The translations under genes and the position numbers were made by a program. A stretch of DNA of 64,000 nucleotides from Elysia chlorotica (lineage: Eukaryota > Mollusca > Gastropoda > Plakobranchidae), in assembly GCA_003991915.1 (NCBI GenBank), contig RQTK01000176.1, positions 605,502-669,501 on the forward strand. Reading direction: 5' to 3'. Positions 25,301 to 36,162 of this stretch are shown here, one piece after another. The notes below the pieces were generated by a model. It was not told where the DNA came from. It ran no database searches and saw nothing but the letters and a program-made list of their open reading frames with translations. Every line of letters begins with the position of its first letter. Positions within the stretch are counted from its first letter, which is position 1.

Positions 25301-27146
25301 GTATGGGAGGGACTCTATATCTGCTCCCCCATCTGTCCTGGATAAGGTTTTAATAAGGAAAAATAAACAAAAAAAATTTCCAGAATTTTAAGATGTAAAC
25401 TGTTTTCCGGACATTAGACTGAGAGATATTTCCGGGGGATCCGGGGCCAAATTATAATTCCGGCATTCAGGAAAAGTGACATCTCTGACATTATAAAAAA
25501 ACTCAAGCAAGAGAGAGAGAGAGGGGGGGATAAAGAATAATAGAGAGAAAGATGGAGTCAGGTAGAAAGAGAGAGGTAGGGGGAAAATAGAAAAAAAATA
25601 AAAATAAAAAAAGAGGAGCGTTGGAAGAGAGAGATAGAAAAAGAGACAGACAACTATTACTATGTCATTCTGATCTTTGCCATCCCGTTCTTTGACCAAG
25701 GTATGTTGCTCTTCTTTCTGAAGGTTTTGGTAGATCAAATACAAATGCGCAAGACTGTGTGCGTGTCTAATCATCTAATGAGAGAGAGAGGGAGAGAGAA
25801 TTGTTGGGTTGGTGTAACGTCCAACAGCAGCACTATATAGGCTACATTGTGGACAGGCCCCACACACGAGACAGGGCGGGGATACCATGACTCCTGTCTC
25901 AGCAGGTCACATTATACTGACACCGACCCAACCAGTAAGGAACGCAACAGCCAGGATTCGAACTCAGGACCTTTTGAGTCGGAAGCCGATGTTCTACCCC
26001 TGGACCACCGCGCCCCACGAGAGAGAGAGAAGATGATGATAATGAAGAAGAAGATGAAAAGTTAAAGAGAAACTCAGAAAGAGAAAGAAAGAGACAATAT
26101 TTTCTAAATTGGATCATCACCATACATAGTTAAAGTGCAAGTACAAAAAGTCACCCCTGGCGTACGGATAGTTTTAACGGATGCCATAGCGGGTACTTTT
26201 TAGTTTGAAGCCACCCTCAACTCATATGTCAAACTAAGAATGGATACAGAGCCATGTTTTTATGAAGGACAGCAGGGATGCCACCAGTGAAATACAAAAA
26301 AGTCTGAGAATTTTGGGTCATTTACACAATTTTATTTGCATCACACATTCCCAAGTTTATGAAAACATAGTGAAAGCAATAAAGACACTGATTACTGGAG
26401 TAAGGTGCTCAGGACAAGAGTAGTAGATTTATACCCTATTAAAAAGGAGACCACATTTGGCCAAGTGCCATCTAAATCTAACCTTCAATCTAGCTAGAGC
26501 TAGAAATCTAAATCTAACCAGTCTGATAGTTCATAAATTCTATACTTTAGTAGGCTACTGAGAAAGTCTCAGTTAGTATATTGCGATAGTACGCTAATTC
26601 TGATCTTTGCCGACCCTAGATTTACTGTACACTGTGTAATTACTGCAAACATGAATTTGAAATGTGAAAAGTGCCTGGAGATTGGTATACCTTTAGACAA
26701 AGTGTTGCAATTCAATCATCAATGTACCAGACATATCTACATGATCTAGATCTAGATCTGGCACTCCTTGAATTTTGTGGTCCCTAATGGGTGGGTGGGA
26801 TTCTAGATCTCTTAACTCTCGACTAAATTTATTTAGGAAGCAAAGTACACATCTCTTTCACTTTAGGTTTAGCTGTATTTAAGGGAGAGGGACTGTATAG
26901 GACACTATACATGGTTTCTACCCATTGAATTGATGTATAAGTCCAATCCGACAGCCATGGTTAGACTAGATCTAGATCTATACCGGAATTTGACCATTCA
27001 TTTCATAAGTTACAACTTACATCATAAGGAGATGCAAATGTGAAAGCCATATCAGCATAGCTCCTGTGGCTTGCTGCAATTAGACGTGAGCATTGTTTAA
27101 CCAAATGAGGAGCTCTTGCAACCTGTCTCAATACCGTGGCAGCCAT
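22326..27146 (-). CDS. ATP5F1D: ATP synthase F1 delta subunit, mitochondrial, complete, 4 exons
   Basis: The delta subunit is part of the central stalk of mitochondrial F1Fo ATP synthase and couples c-ring rotation to the gamma-epsilon rotor. Exons on the minus strand are 27146-27021, 24413-24260, 23391-23303 and 22451-22326. Phases agree, giving 495 bp or 164 aa against 168 in human. Residues 1-32 are rich in Arg, Ala and Ser without acids, as in a mitochondrial targeting peptide. MAFTFASPYDVYYKDAKVKQ matches the human MSFTFASPTQVFFNGANVRQ block. The beta-sandwich continues with FSGSFGILPDHVPTLAVLKP, and a C-terminal helical pair ends in ALQKAVEA. The start sits in AAGATGGCTGCC. Intron 1 carries a LINE fragment and a SINE. 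Gene order is tail-to-tail with AK7. Confidence 0.95.
24545..24880 (+). mobile_element. LINE reverse transcriptase C-terminal fragment (CR1/L2-like) in ATP5F1D intron 1
   Basis: In shifting plus-strand frames the stretch reads LGLNFDSKLSLTTLIEILTR, ADQRQCFLRKLKIFNVHYNI and FGITCFGGNL, then RVDKIRKKASQIIG. This is the thumb and post-RT region of CR1/L2-group non-LTR retrotransposons (family pattern: YLG...DSKLSW, QRLYFLRRLRSF, CWGGNL, ...II G). Frameshifts and an internal stop make it dead. It is truncated on both sides and opposite in strand to the host gene. Confidence 0.7.
24880..25104 (-). CDS. Unidentified open frame in ATP5F1D intron 1
   Basis: A 74-codon frame begins at an ATG at 25104. 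Its composition looks protein-like (FYCFPPKQCRKFQSSP; VQQLPLEIDLDTNSIEEDT). Just before the frame ends, AAAGAG is followed by GTTAGT, which could be a splice donor, so it could be a first exon or an old exon copy. I do not recognise the family. It could equally be chance. It directly abuts the LINE fragment. Confidence 0.2.
   Translation of the reverse strand: MYPVDLKSHPDNPAFYCFPPKQCRKFQSSPNAIPPFRIRVQQLPLEIDLDTNSIEEDTYIFITCEKYMSLKEVS
25500..25660. repeat. Purine-rich GA/GAAA low-complexity tract
   Basis: The stretch is rich in GAGAGA and GAAAGA with interruptions, flanked by further (GA)n at 25780-25800. Confidence 0.8.
25806..26018 (-). mobile_element. tRNA-derived SINE, best-preserved copy
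   Basis: On the minus strand the head is tRNA-like. An A box (TGGTCCAGGGGTAGAACA) lies at 25990-26007 and a B box (GTTCGAATC) at 25955-25963, the spacing of an RNA polymerase III promoter. The tail ends with GCTGCTGTTGGACGTTAC near 25806-25835. Related copies lie near 32505, 38118, 38530 and 48362. It is not a true tRNA, because the region between the boxes does not make a proper cloverleaf with an acceptor stem. Confidence 0.75.
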
Positions 27147-27597
27147 CTTGAACGGACCGGACAACTTGAAGGTTACTCTAGGACCAACAAGGGAAGTTAC
27201 CACCTTGCCTTTAGTGACATTACTATTTTCCCATTTCGGTTCATATTAATACGGTCCAACTTAGAAAGACGGAAAAGAATGATCAGTGAAATCGTTAATA
27301 TTGATTAACTACCAAAAAAAAGTCGACATTTTTAGCAAAATAGTCCTAACTTTTAACAATAAATGTAAACAGGGATGGAAAATGTGTTCTTATATCAAAA
27401 TATTAACAAAAATCGAAAAAGACCTCCAAAAAATGTTTAATAAAAAAAAGACCCAAAACACGCTCTGTTTCTTGTTAAATCACGGGGGCAAGCTGGCTAG
27501 GAGGGAAAGCGGTGAGGCTGTATAAACGAAGTACATGTACATGTAATCTATGCGATCCCACTATTAGTGAAATTTTTTTTTCTGATTTTGCCCTTTA

Positions 27598-28905
27598 CTT
27601 GTTGGATGCCAGTTTGCACGTTTAACGGTTCCGTCAGTTTTCCGTCGTCGATAACTTGACAAGTGGCGTCTTCGTAGAGTTGTTGGATGATAGTGACAAA
27701 CTTTGGTGGAAAGCCGTAGTGGTACATTAATCTCCAGATGACATTTTCGGTCGACGCTGTCGAATGCCTTTTGAAAGTCAACAAACACTGCATATAGGGG
27801 GTCTGCCACTCTAATGACTGCTCGATGATGATGCGCATGGTAGCTATGTGGTCCGTGCATGAGCAATCTTGTCGGAAGCCTGCTTGCTCATCACGTAATC
27901 TCTTGTCCAGGGTGGTCTTCAGCCTCTCCAACATGATTCTAGTTAAAACTTTGCCCGGAATTGATAGCAGCATGATTCCTCGCCAGTTACCGCAGGATGA
28001 CAGGTCCCCTTTCTTGGGCAGCTTTACAAGGTGCCCTTTCCAGATATTGCATAGGAGTGGGTGCAGCATGTTAGTCGAGATCTGTATGTCGGCCTTAAGA
28101 GGCTTGCAGTAAGTGCGTTTCCTGTATGTCCTGGGTCTGATTAATCTGGTGTTTCAGGTTCTTCCTCTCAGTGATGAGTGTCCAGTTGCCGGTTGAGGTC
28201 CATTCTTTGTGTTTCCTGGTCTTCTTACCCAAAACTGTTGAAAATATCGCCTTCCAGATCTCTGGCAGGCTTTGCCACTGTTCCTCAATTGTCTCGCCTG
28301 TTAGAAGGGAGCACTCTGAACTTGTTCCTCAGTTCCACTCTAAATTGCACTGTTTTGTTCCTTTCTAAGACACCACATTAAACTTGTGTGCTGGTCGTCC
28401 TGTCCTGTCGTTGAAAGCCTTGAGCTTGGTCTTAAGTACTGCAAGAACCAGGTGGTGATCTGATGCTGCGTCCGCGCCGCGTTTCACCCTAACGTCGTGC
28501 AAGCTCCGTCTCCACTTTCTGCCGATTGTGATGTGGTCTATTTGATTTTCGGTCTTGCCGTCGGGGGAAATCCAAGTTTTATGAATGTTTTTGTGCGGAA
28601 ACAGAGTACCTCCGATTACCAGGTCATTAATGGAGTAAAACTTAAAATTCTCCATTCTTGTTCTGATTTCCGGTGCCGCAGATTCCCATGATGTGCTCCA
28701 TGTTTGTGTTGTCGGTGCCTACGTTAGCGTTCAGGTCTCCCAACAAGATTCTCATGTCTCTCTTTGGGACTTTCTCGATCACAGTTTGGGTGTGTTCATA
28801 GAAACTGACTTTCTCCTCGATCTCTGCTACATTTGTGGGAGCATAACACTGGATGATGGTGACTCTTCTGCCCTTCGAGTTAAATCTTGCAGTGAGAATC
28901 CTCAA
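27598..28905 (-). mobile_element. RTE-like LINE fragment, endonuclease plus start of reverse transcriptase
   Basis: Read on the minus strand from 28905, the sequence first encodes an apurinic-type endonuclease: TIIQCYAPTN, then LLGDLNANVG, then QIDHITIGRKWRRSLHDVRV and RGADAASDHHLV (catalytic N, D and SDHH motifs). A linker leads to the RT domain, with LPKKGDLSSCGNWRGI, LLSIPGKVLTRI, DEQAGFRQDCSCTDHI and TENVIWRLMYHYGFPPKF. The copy stops at GIQQ near 27600, before the catalytic YADD box, so the 3' part is gone. Several frameshifts separate the segments. It ends about 450 bp upstream of the ATP5F1D start. Confidence 0.85.
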
Positions 28906-29269
28906 TGATTTTGCTAAATAGTTGCCTTCTCTTCAAGCATACATGATGTAGGGGTTGTAGACAGCCTGAAATAGAGATGGATACGTTATATTGAGCGCAT
29001 GAGGTGAAGTAAGAAAAGGATCGTGACATACTGTAGTAGCGGGAGAATGGAGGCGCGACATAATCTTGAGGGGATAATAGTGGATTTTAGCCGGGGGTGG
29101 GGTTGTAGTTTTAAAATATGGTTTTTACAATATTTTAGATATAAGCATACTGATGGTAAAGAAATGGATTCTCTAAACAATGTCTAATAATTATGTCTTT
29201 AGTGAAACTTATGATGGTCACTCTGGTAGGATAAACGTCTGCCATCTTTTTTTGGAAGCTGGTGCTTAA

Positions 29270-29530
29270 AAAATATCCGTTTAAAACCCGTGTGGAAATC
29301 CTCCCCAGGCCTATAGGTACTGATTTAACATTTCACAGTGAAAAATACTATATTTACATATTTTTACTTTAAACAGAAACCTCAGTACATATACGGAAGA
29401 CTAACCCACCGTGTGGTAGTTCATGCATGCAAAAAGCACAAATTTGCACCAAAAAAGTATATGAAACGGGGCGCCTCAGATAGGAAATGTAAAGACTCAT
29501 TTAATACGAGATAATGTGAGTGAGGTTAAG
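29270..29530. repeat. Dispersed repeat D, left copy
   Basis: The stretch shares ordered blocks (CCGTTTAAAAC, GTGTGGAAAT, AACATTTCACAGT, TTTGCACCAAAAAAGTATAT, CGGGGC) with 31125-31480 in the same orientation. The left copy is shorter near its right end. Confidence 0.75.
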
Positions 29531-29564
29531 TGTCATGGTCGCGCACCATGTTTAACATAACGAG

Positions 29565-31075
29565 GCTCTTATACTAGAGAAGTGTGATGTGAGTTGTGTT
29601 TACGGGGCTGGAGATTTAGTCAGTCTCGGAGTGTCTTTTGTCTTGAGTCGATCAACATCTGCCTTTGGATACACTCATACAGGATTGTCTTGGCTGCTCA
29701 TGGAGCATAGATTTATGTCTATACTTCTACTACTACTTCTGCTGTTAGTTATTGTGCTCTCGGCGCCTGAATACAACACTGGTGTCAGAAGTAAAGAACC
29801 AGTTTTTTGGGACTGGCTATAGACCTAGACTAGACTTGTCTTAGATCTGGAATTCTAAATAAAGAAATCTAGTATCTTTAGTCAGCTTACAGCAAGTGTT
29901 TTGTAGCTTAATTATGAAGGGAGGTAAGATTTTTTTTTTGGTGACTGCGACTAGATCTAGATGATGAAACATATGCCTAGATCAACTTGGAAGCAGAGAG
30001 CAGTCTATTGTTCACCTCATGAAGAGAACTTAGCTGCGTATGAAAGGGAGGTTGATTTCAATCTAAAGTCAGTTAAGGGTGGCAGACGGGAGTATGATCG
30101 TAGGAACCTAGATTGGATTTCCCTGTATAATCTCTGGGTCCCATTGACTAATGAGTTCAGGATGGATGGTATGGATCAGAGAGTTTAATCGACAAGTGAA
30201 TTATGGGTGGATGGTACATCAAGTAGGATGCTAAGAATTAAAATTCGGGCTGGGACAAGTTTATAGTTCATTATGTTAGATACGATCACAGATTTAGCTT
30301 CTACTTTTGATAATTTTGAGGAAGATCTGTTACGGTCTCTGAAAGTACAGTTTATTATGTCTGTCTACTATCAGAGTTTCAGGGATAGAAAGAATCCTCA
30401 AAGGCTTAGAGGTGACAAGAATATGCGAGTTCTTCAGGAGATTGGGCCACTAGATCAGATTATGATGATCAAGAGTGGTATTGTCAGAAAAAGGATGGAG
30501 ATAACTCTGGTGAGAGGGATTATGTGTCCATGGCAGGTCGTATTATTATCGTAACCTTTGGTTGGGAGAATGTAGGTCAACGTCCACAAATTATAGGGAG
30601 TAAAGACCTTAGAACTGTAGTCCAGCTGTTCGGGCAGTAAATCGGGGGATAGAGGGTACCCTGGAGGCACTCACAAAGACTGTCTCTAATTTAGAGCAGG
30701 AGGTTAAGGGGTTGGGTAAACTGACGGACATAAAGCTGGAGACGGAAAGCAAAATGCAAGTCGCCATGGACGGACGTTTACAGACCTTGGAATACAAATT
30801 GAAAAGATTAGAAAGAGAGAGGCGTAGATCAATATATCCATCTCCGTGTGGTCTTTCGCAATCACCAGGCAATGCTTGTTTTGAGTTTGTGGAAGCAGGG
30901 GGTTGTAGGTTTAGGATGTTCTTTGAACAGAAACCAAGGAAGCAAAGGGTAAATACGTCTAAAAGTCTATTTTCGGTTCGGACACCTGTCTCTCAGTTCA
31001 TTGGCTACAGTGTGCTGGGTGTTGTGGCTGGTTTCAAGAACAAGTTTAGACCCCAAGAAAAGGCGTGTAAATAAA
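29565..31075 (+). mobile_element. Broken LTR retrotransposon remnant with LTR, primer site and gag-like coding remains
   Basis: At 29565-29778 lies a diverged LTR of the same family as the miniature element at 3198-4310 (shared blocks AGATTTAGTCAGTCT, CTTGGCTGCTCA, CTCTCGGC.CCTGAA.ACAACA). It is followed at 29780-29792 by the same tRNA-Leu-like primer site, TGGTGTCAGAAGT. Downstream reading segments up to about 31074 are protein-like and include a charged coiled-coil-like part (30650-30830), where gag would be expected, but I cannot match them to a named gag domain. No protease, RT or second LTR follows. It is a broken fossil with several breaks, older than the miniature copy by LTR divergence. 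Confidence 0.6.
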
Positions 31076-31124
31076 AATCTCTTCAGGTCAAATAACATAA
31101 TTTTTAGGAAGCTGGGTTGTTTGT

Positions 31125-31480
31125 TTTTTTAATTCCGTTTAAAACACCGTGTGGAAATGCTTCCCAATAGGTACTGACTTAACATTTCACAGTAAAAAAA
31201 TATATTTATTTACCTAATTTTACTCAGTACCTATACGGTGTAGTAGTTAATGTATGCAAAAAGTACAATTTTGCACCAAAAAAGTATATGGAACGGGGCC
31301 CCTCAAATCACTCGCTGACAGACTTAAAAGGGCCCATCAGTTTCTGTGACCTTGACATTCCTTGATAAGCCTTACAACTAGGGACTTCATTTTAACAGAC
31401 ATGTTCCAATCGAAAGGTGAATGAATGTGGTATAAAGGTAAAGATTGATTTAACACGAGATATCATGCGATCTTATTCCA
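31125..31480. repeat. Dispersed repeat D, right copy
   Basis: This is the second copy of the repeat at 29270-29530. It carries about 110 bp more before the shared end (GATTTAACACGAGATA). Together the two copies bracket the LTR remnant. Confidence 0.75.
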
Positions 31481-32504
31481 ACACACAAATTTTACTGAAT
31501 TGTAAGCTTCTTAATAAAAAAAAAACAAATTTTAGTCGAGCCTCGTCTGGATCTCTATTTTATTGGGAACAATATTTTTTTTAACTTTATACTGTTTTAA
31601 GCACATATCATTTTTTTAATTTTGCACGTACCTGAGCGTCTTGGTTAAAGTTGTGGTTTCTTGTTTTTGAGGGTTTCAAATAGAGATAAGTTTAAAATTA
31701 AGATCTAGATCGGGTTCATGATCATTTTATACGTTTAATCATGTAGATCATTTCTATTAATTTAACCTTTATAAGAACTACATTATTTTGTTTAAAATTC
31801 GTTCAAATTTTAAATAGGCTAACTTTAAATGTAAGACGCTAGGTCTAAATCGATGTCTGCCTCTGAAATGGTCTTTCTCCGAACTAGTCGGGAAATTTCA
31901 TGGTGAACATGCTCAGTTTTGAAAACGTGGACATCCTGTTTACAGTTGTGTTATTCTGAGCTGATTATCTACGCAAAACCTCAAGGACATTGCCATATGA
32001 TGGGTCAATCTAGTGACTTAACACAGTCAATTTGTGCGTGGCGTCTGCAAGACTTGTCTACTTGCCATTATGAATTATAATCTGAGATGTTTTCACATTA
32101 AAAACCAATTAGAATCCGTGTAGCACTTCAAATTATTGATCATTTTTTCTCTCTTTATAAAGACCTTTCTGTGAATTCGCAGACAAGCAAGCCCTTCGTG
32201 CGTTGGCCAAGTCATCGGTTGAGTTGAATAACACAAGGGTTCCAAAAACAACACGCAAATTCATCGAAGTGAACAAACATTTGCGCCCAGAGTATTAGTG
32301 AACTATAGTCATTGAAACCATTAGGTACAATTAAGTCAGTTTAGACTTTCGCTTGAATAACAGAGAAGCCTGGGCAGAAAATTGATTCTTGGGTATTATT
32401 CTGATCTAAATATCGCAATGGGTGTAGAGAGATAGATCACTCATACCCTTGTTGTGCGATAAGCCTGTCCAATTATGTTTAATTCGGTGACTTGGCTTGT
32501 AATA
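31481..32504. other. Intergenic, nothing recognised
   Basis: This AT-rich stretch holds no supported gene, known repeat or clear regulatory site. Confidence 0.5.
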
Positions 32505-32690
32505 AGCGGGGCTCAAGTGGTAGAGTATAATGTGACTGGGTGATACAGGAGTCTTTGTATCCCCAACCCAAACTGTCTCTGTGTGGCAAGATGTAAAATT
32601 GTTAGACGTGAGTCTTGTGACCTGTCCCCGAAAATAGCCTTGCTGCTGATATTAGACATGAAAGAAGCCAAATCACTCACTCCCAGACTG
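32505..32690 (+). mobile_element. Old tRNA-derived SINE copy
   Basis: The copy starts with an A-box-like GGCTCAAGTGGTAGAGTA and has a degraded B box (GTATCCCCAACCC). Its tail, TTGCTGCTGATATTAGACAT, corresponds to the tail of the copy at 25806-26018. It is more diverged than that copy. Confidence 0.6.
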
Positions 32691-32934
32691 TCCTGTACCT
32701 AGGAAGGCCTTGTTATAAACCCCTACATACTTCTTAATTAGCAAACGTAGGATAGAGTGGCACGCAGAGTGCACACTGTTCAGCTGACTACGCCCTCATG
32801 TCAACAGTGCAAACAGGAAAGTGACAAGTAGCACTAAATCGATTTTGTGTAAGCTTTTCCAGTTGCAAACGTTGCAATCGCTTTGCTCCAAGGAAATATA
32901 CCTCACCCCTTTAATCTCCAAAAGGAGACTAGCG

Positions 32935-34640
32935 CCCTCTACTACATGACCAGCACCATCCACAACATAGCCAGCACTCTCTACCACATGACCAGCACCC
33001 TCCACAACATAGCCAGCACTCTCTACCACATGACCAGCACCCTCCACAACATAGCCAGCACTCTCTACCACAGGACCAGCACCCTCCACAACATAGCCAG
33101 CACTCTCTACCACAGGACCAGCACCATCCACAACATAGCCAGCACTCTCTACCACATGACCAGCACCCTCCACAACATAGCCAGCACTCTCTACAACATG
33201 ACCAGCACCCTCCACAACAACCCTCCACAACATAGCCAGCACTCTCTACCACAGGACCAGCACCCTCCACAACAGGACCAGCACTCTCTACTACATGACC
33301 AACACCCTCTACAACAGGACCAGCACCCTCTACAACAGGACCAGCACCCTCTACAACAGGACCAGCACAGGACCAGCGCCCTCTACTACAGAACCAGCGT
33401 AATATACAGCAGAACCAACACCCTCTACAACGGGACCAGCACCCTCTACAACAGAACCAGCGTCATTTACAGTAGGACCAGCGCCTTCTACAACAGGACC
33501 AGCGCCATTTACAGTAGGACTAGCATCCTCTACAACATGACCAGCACCCTCTACAACAGGATCAGCACCCTCTACAACAGAACCAGCGCCATTTACAGTA
33601 GGACAAGCACCCTCTACAACAGGACCAGCACCCTCTACAACAGGACCAGCGCCATTTACAGTAGGACCAGCACCCTCTACAACAGGACCAGCACCCTCTA
33701 CAACAGGACCAGCACCCTCTACAACTGGACCAGCGCCCTCCACAACAGCACCAGCAGCGCCCTCTACAACAGCACCAGCAGCACCCTCTACAACAGGACC
33801 AGCGCCCTCCACAACAGCACCAGCAGCACCCTCTACAACAGGACCAGCACCCTCTACAACAGGACCAGCACCCTCTACAACAGGACCAGCAGCACCCTCT
33901 ACAACAGGACCAGCACCCTCTACAATAGCACCAGCACCCTCTACAACAGGACCAGCGCCTTTTACAACTGGAACAACACCCTCTACAACAGGAGCAGAGC
34001 CCACTACAACTGGAACAGCACCCTCTACAACAGGACCAGCACCCTCTACAACAGAACCAGCGCCATTTACAGCAGGACCAGAACCCTCTACAGCAGGACC
34101 AGCACCCTCTACAACAGGACCAGTACCCTCTACAGCAGGACCAGCACCCTCTACAACAGAACCAGCGCCATTTCCAACTGGACCAGCACCCTCTACAACA
34201 GAACCAGCGCCATTTACAACAGGACCAGAACCCTCTACAGCAGGACCAACACCCTCTACAACAGAACCAGCGCCATTTACAGCAGGACCAGAACCCTCTA
34301 CAGCAGGACCAGCACACTCTACAACAGAACCAGCGCCATTTACAACAGGACCAGAACCCTCTACAGCAGGACCAACACCCTCTACAACAGAACCAGCGCC
34401 ATTTACAGCAGGACCAGAACCCTCTACAGCAGGACCAACACACTCTACAACAGAACCAGCGTCATTTACAGCAGGACCCGAACCCTCTACAACTGTACCA
34501 GCACCCTCTACAACAGAACAGCGCCATTTACAGCAAGACCAGAACCCTCTACTGCAGGACAAGCGCCCTATACAACATGATCAGCACCCTCTACAACGGG
34601 ACAAGTGCCCTTTACGACAGGACCAGGTTCACTATATTTG
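32935..34640. repeat. 1.7-kb minisatellite, 42-bp then 21-bp units
   Basis: From 32935 to about 33235 the unit is 42 bp (AGCACCCTCCACAACATAGC plus a TCTCTACCACATG half). From there to 34640 it is 21 bp (ACCAGCACCCTCTACAACAGG), with higher-order 42- and 63-bp variants built from GCGCCATTTACAGCAGGACC and GAACCCTCTACAGCAGGACC types. Because the unit is a multiple of three, several frames stay open. One plus frame spans 32883-34580 (TSTLYNR units), another reads as mucin-like PAPSTTG/PAPFTAG units, and the minus strand reads as elastin-like VVEGAGP units. No splice context or conserved domain tells which, if any, is translated. Unit-length indels move the phase between plus frames. Confidence 0.9.
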
Positions 34641-34954
34641 AGCCTCCAGTGTCAGACAGACATGCACAGCAACCCACCCCAAAGCATACAGCATCGACGT
34701 CCTTTGTGCCAGAGGGCGAGGCTTTTGCAAGTCCTGTATGTGTCAGCCCAGTGATTCTTTGCGGTTACCCACAGATAATTTTTTTTAACTGAATGTGTAA
34801 TTCATGATAAGTAATGTCATATGTATGATACTGGACGGTTAAATAAATTGACTTGTAATTAATTATGGTTAACCTAATTATTATCTTTATCTTTCGTTTT
34901 TTTATGTAAGCCGCCTTTTTTAATAATTTGTTTTGGTTGTTTTTTTTTATTTAA

Positions 34955-35510
34955 GGCTCCTCTGAGGCAAGGAAGTACAAGAGGGAGGAAACGTGGATAA
35001 AATCATGGCGGCAACAGCAACCTATGAGATGAAACGCTTGCAGATGCAACAAGAGAAGTCATTGAAAAGGAAAGAAATCAAGAAATATTCGACATCAGCA
35101 CCTGTGAAAAAGTTGTTTATGGAAGTTGATGATGATTCAGCTTCAGACACATAAGTTTGGTAGATTTGAAAGATGAAAGTGAAGATGAGACTGAGAGCGA
35201 ATGTGATACACTAAAACTTGATGTGGTAGAGAATGTGTTTGTGGAAGACTGTGTTGTGGTTGAATTTTCAAAAAAGAATAGAAAGTGTTATTTTGTAGAA
35301 TACAAAAAAGGGCGATGATGATGATTTTGAGGTTGAAATTTTCAGAAGAAAGGGGACTTATTTTGTCAGGCCTGTGGTTCCTGATATTTCCTCAGTGTAC
35401 ATTGACAACGTCAAGGCAGTTTAAGCTAAACCAAATGTGTGCGATATTACTCAAAGAACTAAAGTGAGCTTGTATTTGCTGTCTTCTTTGGCCAAATTGA
35501 CCTGCGGTAA
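34955..35510 (+). pseudogene. C-terminal remnant of a pogo/Tigger-like transposase or transposase-derived gene
   Basis: Plus-strand frames read in order RKRG; YEMKRLQMQQEKSLKRKEIK; VKKLFMEVDDDSASD; VDLKDESEDETESECDTLKL; VVVEFSKKNRKCYFVEY; KGDDDDFEVEIFRRKGTYFV; PDISSVYIDNVKAV; and finally ELVFAVFFGQIDLR with a stop at 35508-35510. This order of basic linker, acidic stretch and a small beta-rich tail resembles the C-termini of mollusc pogo/jerky-type transposases as I remember them. At least three frameshifts (near 35152, 35315 and 35420) break it. The catalytic domain is not present upstream, where the minisatellite lies. Confidence 0.5.
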
Positions 35511-35518
35511 GCTGGGTT

Positions 35519-35930
35519 AGTTCTCCCCACTGGCGGACGACTTCTCCCCATCTAAAAGACCAGTTCTCCCCACTGGTGGACGACTTCTCCCCATCTAAAA
35601 GACCAGTTCTCCCCACTGGCGGACGACTTCTCCCCATCTAAAAGACCAGTTCTCCCCACTGGTGGACGACTTCTCCCCATCTAAAAGACCAGTTCTCCCC
35701 ACTGGTGGACGACTTCTCCCCATCTAAAAGACCAGTTATCTCCACTGGCGGACGACTTCTCCCTATCTAAAAGACCAGTTATCTCCACTGGCGGACAGAC
35801 GACTTCTCCCCATCTAAAAGACCAGTTTTCCCCACTGGCGGACGACTTCTCCCTATCTAAAAGGCCAGTTATCTCCACTGGCGGACGACTTCTCCCTATC
35901 TAAAAGACCAGTTCTCCCTTATCTCCACTT
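35519..35930. repeat. 43-bp tandem repeat, about nine copies
   Basis: The unit is AGTTCTCCCCACTGG(C/T)GGA followed by CGACTTCTCCCCATCTAAAA and GACC. Later copies change to AGTTATCTCCACTGGCGGA. The period is not a multiple of three, so it is non-coding. It starts directly after the stop of the transposase remnant. Confidence 0.9.
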
Positions 35931-36162
35931 GTGAGCTACTTCTTCCCACTTCATATCCCTTTTAAAATTAACTGTAGTTAGATAACCAGCAGAGTTTCCG
36001 TTTTGCATAGTATGAGAGGTGATTTTTTTTTTAGACTTTAGGTAAAAACAATTTGATGAAACAATCCCCAATGTGTCAATCGGTTTTTTTTTTAAATATA
36101 ATTGAACATTTGTGTTCTTGATTGTTGGGCCAGTTCTTTTTTAAATTTCATTTTCACAACTT

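Noticed and set aside
25940-26018. tRNA gene on the minus strand
   Set aside because: A and B boxes are present, but no paired acceptor stem or anticodon arm forms, and sequence similarity continues into a SINE tail shared with other loci.
32883-34580. A 565-codon secreted repeat protein as a firm gene call
   Set aside because: Other frames on both strands are also long and open, the phase changes at indels, and no exon context supports one frame. I report it as a minisatellite.
35519-35930. CRISPR array
   Set aside because: The 43-bp units are contiguous with no unique spacers, and the host is an animal.
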